Positions 60,823-64,000 of a DNA stretch of 64,000 bases are shown in pieces. The translations under genes and the position numbers were made by a program. Source of the stretch: JBMHDW01 sp049889175 (GTDB lineage: Bacteria > Pseudomonadota > Gammaproteobacteria > Comchoanobacterales > Comchoanobacteraceae). The notes under the pieces were generated by a model. The model did no database searches. It saw only the letters and a list, made by a program, of their open reading frames with translations, and had not been told where the DNA came from. Numbering within the stretch: position 1 is the stretch's first letter; each line of letters starts with the position of its first letter. Location: positions 115,756 to 179,755 of the forward strand of contig JBMHDW010000012.1 of NCBI GenBank assembly GCA_049889175.1, written 5' to 3'.

Positions 60823-61221
60823 ATGCCTCAAGTAGAAAGAATGACGGATAGAAACTGGATATGGGAATGGTGTCGTATGTTTTTAGTCTATCTAGCAATT
60901 ACCATTTCATCTTGGCTTGTGTTGTGTCTTATTTCTCCGCTCCATGACTTAATTTTCTTTAGTCTCTCTTTGGTGGAATTCTTAACATCCTGGAGTGGCT
61001 TTTTTACTACAGCTGGAATCAAAACTGTAATCATAGCAACAGGGGTCATACTTTTTATGGTTGTGGATTGGTATCAACGTAATCGTGACACAAATTCTGG
61101 TATAATGTTTATTAATGTGGTGAAGTTTCTTGGTTCGAGTATCTTATATGCGCTCATTACGACGGTTGTGTTATTTGCGTTGCCTTTATTACTGGTATTT
61201 CTTTGGTTTTTTGGCCATTAG
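60823..61221 (+). CDS. Unknown small membrane protein
   Basis: A 132-residue protein with about four hydrophobic helices (~18-40, 44-56, 62-80, 103-130) and a short basic loop (DWYQRNRDTN). No family recognised and no obvious Shine-Dalgarno; ATG at 60841 is an alternative start. Its end overlaps the next frame by 19 bp, so the two may be translated together. It lies between the repeat array and an amidase gene. Confidence 0.45.
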   Translation: MPQVERMTDRNWIWEWCRMFLVYLAITISSWLVLCLISPLHDLIFFSLSLVEFLTSWSGFFTTAGIKTVIIATGVILFMVVDWYQRNRDTNSGIMFINVVKFLGSSILYALITTVVLFALPLLLVFLWFFGH

Positions 61222-61562
61222 CAGAGCTGTTACTCGGCCTAGATCTGACGGTTTTACTAAGCGTATTAATGACGTGTGAACACTGCTTATTATGCTATAG
61301 TTTAACGATTTTCTTAGTCTCTTGGGCGGTAGCTTGTATTTACCTTACCATAAACAGTTTGTACGGTGGGAAGGAGGAGAATTCAACTAAAGGCCACAAT
61401 AATAATGGGACAGATTTAAATAACCCTGGAGCAGAAACCAAATCAGCTGATTTGTTAGGTTGTAATACTGCTAATGTACTGAGGAGTCAAATTCATGTTG
61501 AAGTTACTTCTAATGGTAAAGAAGACGTTTTGGATGTTTTATCTAATAAAGCAGGTATATGA
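61203..61562 (+). CDS. Unknown small membrane protein with polar tail
   Basis: A 119-residue frame from a TTG at 61203 (ATG at 61269 is the alternative). Two hydrophobic helices (~2-22 and ~31-50) are followed by a hydrophilic tail (~55-119) rich in Asn, Ser and Lys. It overlaps the preceding membrane gene by 19 bp. Both start choice and reality are uncertain, but the length and the coding-like overlap favour a gene pair. No function suggested. Confidence 0.4.
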   Translation: MVFWPLAELLLGLDLTVLLSVLMTCEHCLLCYSLTIFLVSWAVACIYLTINSLYGGKEENSTKGHNNNGTDLNNPGAETKSADLLGCNTANVLRSQIHVEVTSNGKEDVLDVLSNKAGI

Positions 61563-61604
61563 GACTACATTTTATAAACCATCGAAGTCACTAATGGGTT
61601 TTCG

Positions 61605-63005
61605 CTAGAGGTTAGGCATTCGCCAGCCACCTAAATGTTTTTCAATTTGCAGAGCAACTGCAATGCCTATGTGTTCTTCAAAGTGTCTTGTAATGATTTG
61701 TATGCCAATGGGCAGCCCTTCTTTAGTGTAGCCTGCCCTAACCACAACAACAGGTAGTAACGTCCCAGTAATAGACCATGAATAACTTGCATGTTTGATC
61801 ATTTCAGGGTTCCACATAGGTGTGTTGTGATGTAATGCTGCCCCAGGCGTTACGGGTGAAATGAGTACATCATATTTGTTAAAAAATTGTAAAACCTTGC
61901 TGCGGTATACATCCCAACGATCCAATCGATTCATAAATTCTGGTAATGAACACGCAAAAGATTCTAGATGAACTATGATCTTTTCAAGTAAGCTCGATGT
62001 ATTTTTTACATTCATCTGTTTAAGCGCATCTTTAAATCCTTGCGATGCATGTGCGCCCAAAACTTCTTGAAATAATGTGCAACCCTTTTCCAAATTATAA
62101 GGTTTATCATTGCAGACATGACACCCGTATTCAGTTAGAACATCACATGCCGATTGGATGGCCATTTTTGTTTCTTCAGTTGTGCCTATGATTGTATTGT
62201 TATTAAAATACGCAATGTTAAGTTTTGACAAAGAAACATCATGGTGCGTCTTTAAGGGCGAATCAACAATATTCGGATCAATACCATCAGGTCCTTGTAA
62301 GATTGAAAGCAAAAGCGGTAAATCTTCAACGTAACGGCTTAGCGGCCCTTCAGCGCAAAATCTGGCCCCAATCCCTGTTCTAAGACCGTAAACAGTACCA
62401 GAAGTCGGTATTCGACCCATGGTGGGCCTAATCGTTGTAATACCACAATAATGAGCAGGTATACGTAAACTGCCCCCAGCATCTGCGCCTACATCAAAAA
62501 CACTACCGCATGCAGAGACAACTGCAGCGCTTCCACCACTACTACCGCCACAAGAATAGTCAACATGGTATGGATTAGACGTTAGACCATAAACTAGATT
62601 ATCTGTATCAGCAGCACACTCCAGCTCTGGTGTATTTGATTTACCCAATAAGATAGCACCCGCTTGTTTCAAGCGCTTAACAATGGTTGCATCTTCAGTT
62701 GCTACGTTGTTTTTTAGACCTAAGCAACCGGCAGTAACACAATCCCCTTGGGTGTTGTATACGTCCTTTAGTGTAAAAGGAATGCCATGCAAAGGCCCCA
62801 TGACTTGACCTTTGGTAAGCATGGCATCTTTTTCCTGAGCTTCCTGTAATGCTTGTTCAGGCCTAAACTGTACCACAGCATTAATCTTAGGATTAATGTA
62901 TTCAATGCGCTGGATACATGCACTCACAAGTTCTGTCGATGAAATATCCTTTTTTGCTATACTTTGAGCAATTTTTTTTGCAGATTGGGTAAAAACATCT
63001 TCCAT
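61605..63005 (-). CDS. Amidase-signature family hydrolase
   Basis: Distant relative of GatA, ~466 residues, with the Ser-cisSer-Lys triad: Lys in IPFTLKDVYN, Ser in the CGGSSGGSAAVV loop, and Ser in GADAGGSLRIPA. There are no GatB/GatC neighbours, and the true GatA lies at 17126-18583, so this is a stand-alone amidase for another amide substrate, such as small amides, peptides or fatty acid amides. The start chosen is the second of two ATGs (63005), which lies 5 nt after AAGG. Its location next to the repeat-protein array is the only context and suggests accessory metabolism. Confidence 0.88.
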   Translation of the reverse strand: MEDVFTQSAKKIAQSIAKKDISSTELVSACIQRIEYINPKINAVVQFRPEQALQEAQEKDAMLTKGQVMGPLHGIPFTLKDVYNTQGDCVTAGCLGLKNNVATEDATIVKRLKQAGAILLGKSNTPELECAADTDNLVYGLTSNPYHVDYSCGGSSGGSAAVVSACGSVFDVGADAGGSLRIPAHYCGITTIRPTMGRIPTSGTVYGLRTGIGARFCAEGPLSRYVEDLPLLLSILQGPDGIDPNIVDSPLKTHHDVSLSKLNIAYFNNNTIIGTTEETKMAIQSACDVLTEYGCHVCNDKPYNLEKGCTLFQEVLGAHASQGFKDALKQMNVKNTSSLLEKIIVHLESFACSLPEFMNRLDRWDVYRSKVLQFFNKYDVLISPVTPGAALHHNTPMWNPEMIKHASYSWSITGTLLPVVVVRAGYTKEGLPIGIQIITRHFEEHIGIAVALQIEKHLGGWRMPNL

Positions 63006-63705
63006 CATTTCCTTATCCTAGGTGTATTCTTCATATAGCACAGTTTGTCCATTTTGTGTGTTTTAAATTGACCAACAGAGTCTATTTTTATTTGTTAAGA
63101 CAAAAAAATAACAAAGCTTTTTTTGATTGGGTTGTGTTGCATCACCCTACCCGTTCAAACACCAATCAATGGATGACACAGCGTAACTTGGGTATATAAT
63201 CATAGACTAAACGGTAGCAGATAGCTTTGGTTCAGTGAATATTTTATGTTGTGTTTTTGTGATCAATAGCCAAAATAAAATGATCAAGCTGATCAGCATT
63301 AGCTTGATAAGGTTTTATGCTTTGTTCAGTAACTGAAATGGTTTGGGTTCAGGCCAATAACTTTATCTGACAATGTGCCATATGCATAGACCCATAATCA
63401 CCATTATAAATTTAAATCACCTTCTGATTTATTTGAATAGAAGTAATGATTGTGATAATCACATAATATTTTCCAAAGTAAGCGAATCCATCGTAATAGG
63501 CTTATGGTTTGTTCAATATTATTACTGTCTTTAACTAACTTAATATTATTGTCTATTTCTTTTGCAATATTATGAACATATTGAGGTGTTTGGACGATGC
63601 CCCTCTTCTGCCTAAATAGGCATTTGAATCAACTATAATATTGAACTTATCAATGTTAACATTAGCTTCATTTGAATTTCCTTATGTATACATTATGTTT
63701 ATATC
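63006..63705. other. Gene-free region upstream of the amidase, with repeat-family traces
   Basis: About 700 AT-rich bases with no supported gene. Near 63590-63625 the minus strand carries an AGCAGAAGAGGGGC-like segment that also follows copy 1 of the array (near 50968-50995), so part of this region is the 3' flank or a remnant of another family member. No RNA gene recognised. Confidence 0.4.
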
Positions 63706-64000
63706 TCATGATATATATAAACTAATGAAAAATTCTGTAATATATTCCATAGTCTTATACTGAATGATATATTTCAAATAAATAATTCTGTTTTTCAAAG
63801 AGAATAATTCGGTATCATTAATAAATTGAGCATCAAGGTTTTGTTTTAATGTTTGATGTACATCATCAGTTTTATTGTTTCCAAGAACTGCAGACCTGTG
63901 AAGAAATGTATGTCCAGAATTATCAACAGACATTAACAGCCTTTTTAAAAAATGACTATGATTGTTTTTAAACACATCACTGGTTATTTTTATGATATCT
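63706..64000 (-). CDS. Partial TFLH-repeat protein gene running off the window edge
   Basis: The frame is open to the right edge of the window (DIIKITSDVFKNNHSHFLKRLLMSVDNSGHTFLHRSA), so this is the C-terminal part of a longer gene on the minus strand. It carries the family C-terminal module (QNLDAQFINDTELFSLKNR) and ends in a short hydrophobic tail. It is nearly identical to the C-terminal regions of copies 1 and 3. The orientation is opposite to the array at 49-60 kb, so the family extends beyond the window and has been inverted or duplicated in both directions. The signal peptide lies outside. Confidence 0.8.
   Translation of the reverse strand, partial: DIIKITSDVFKNNHSHFLKRLLMSVDNSGHTFLHRSAVLGNNKTDDVHQTLKQNLDAQFINDTELFSLKNRIIYLKYIIQYKTMEYITEFFISLYIS

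Noticed and set aside
61605..63005. Second gatA
   Set aside because: It has the amidase triad but differs from GatA outside the core and has no gatB/gatC next to it; the real gatCAB is at 15685-18882.
47426..64000. Insertion sequences driving the duplications
   Set aside because: No transposase frame, terminal inverted repeats or target-site duplications were seen; homologous recombination between repeats explains the pattern.

Overview
The window looks like a piece of an AT-rich, compact gammaproteobacterial chromosome, most likely from a host-associated lineage (Legionellales/Coxiella-like in flavour; this placement is inference). The evidence for Gammaproteobacteria is conserved gene order: ftsK-lolA-serS, leuS followed by the slot where lptE normally sits, miaB-phoH-corC-lnt, gatCAB, mreBC, ndk-rlmN, rpsU-dnaG-rpoD and miaA-hfq-hflX-hflK-hflC. 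Genes overlap often (ATGA junctions, overlapping convergent 3' ends) and several usual neighbours are absent (ybeY, mreD, yajC), which suggests genome reduction.

Layout. 1-4.2 kb (+): ftsK, a LolA-like gene, serS. 4.2-6 kb: yccA (-) and an HSDL2-like short-chain dehydrogenase (+) with altered catalytic residues. 6-18.9 kb (-): one long, tightly packed run, gatC-gatA-gatB-MFS-MFS-miaB-phoH-corC-lnt-leuS-unknown. 19-20.9 kb (+): mreB-mreC. 20.9-22.4 kb (-): ndk-rlmN. 22.4-23.2 kb (+): two small unknown genes. 23.5-28.1 kb (-): secD-secF-degenerate inositol-monophosphatase-like-cysteine desulfurase. 28.4-33.6 kb (-): tRNA-Leu(CAA), then the rpsU-dnaG-rpoD macromolecular-synthesis operon with ppiB and a FUSC-like membrane gene appended. 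33.8-44.7 kb (+): nrdAB, miaA, hfq, hflX, hflK and hflC, with a 649-residue unknown membrane protein gene inserted between hflX and hflK and a large insertion inside HflC. 44.8-48.9 kb (+): lineage-specific genes of unknown function, including a basic protein with nuclear-localisation-like motifs.

From 49.4 kb to the end the character changes to low gene density, recent duplications and pseudogenes. This part holds a tandem family of proteins with an N-terminal Sec signal peptide and ankyrin-like repeats of about 40-44 residues (core motif TFLHxAA). Four copies are intact (380, 765, 494 and 1213 residues). One is interrupted by a single stop codon, at least three are decayed fragments, and one more runs off the right edge on the opposite strand. 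Four copies share a promoter-like module ([A/T]TCATG, 17 nt, TACTA[T/C]) and the same signal peptide. The most distinctive system in the window is therefore an actively expanding and decaying array of exported repeat proteins, plausibly host-interaction factors. Between the interrupted copy and the edge copy sit two small membrane proteins and a GatA-like amidase.

All functional calls rest on reading motifs and gene order; no database search was run. Start codons were adjusted where a Shine-Dalgarno sequence or family N-terminus argued for it, and this is stated in the entries.
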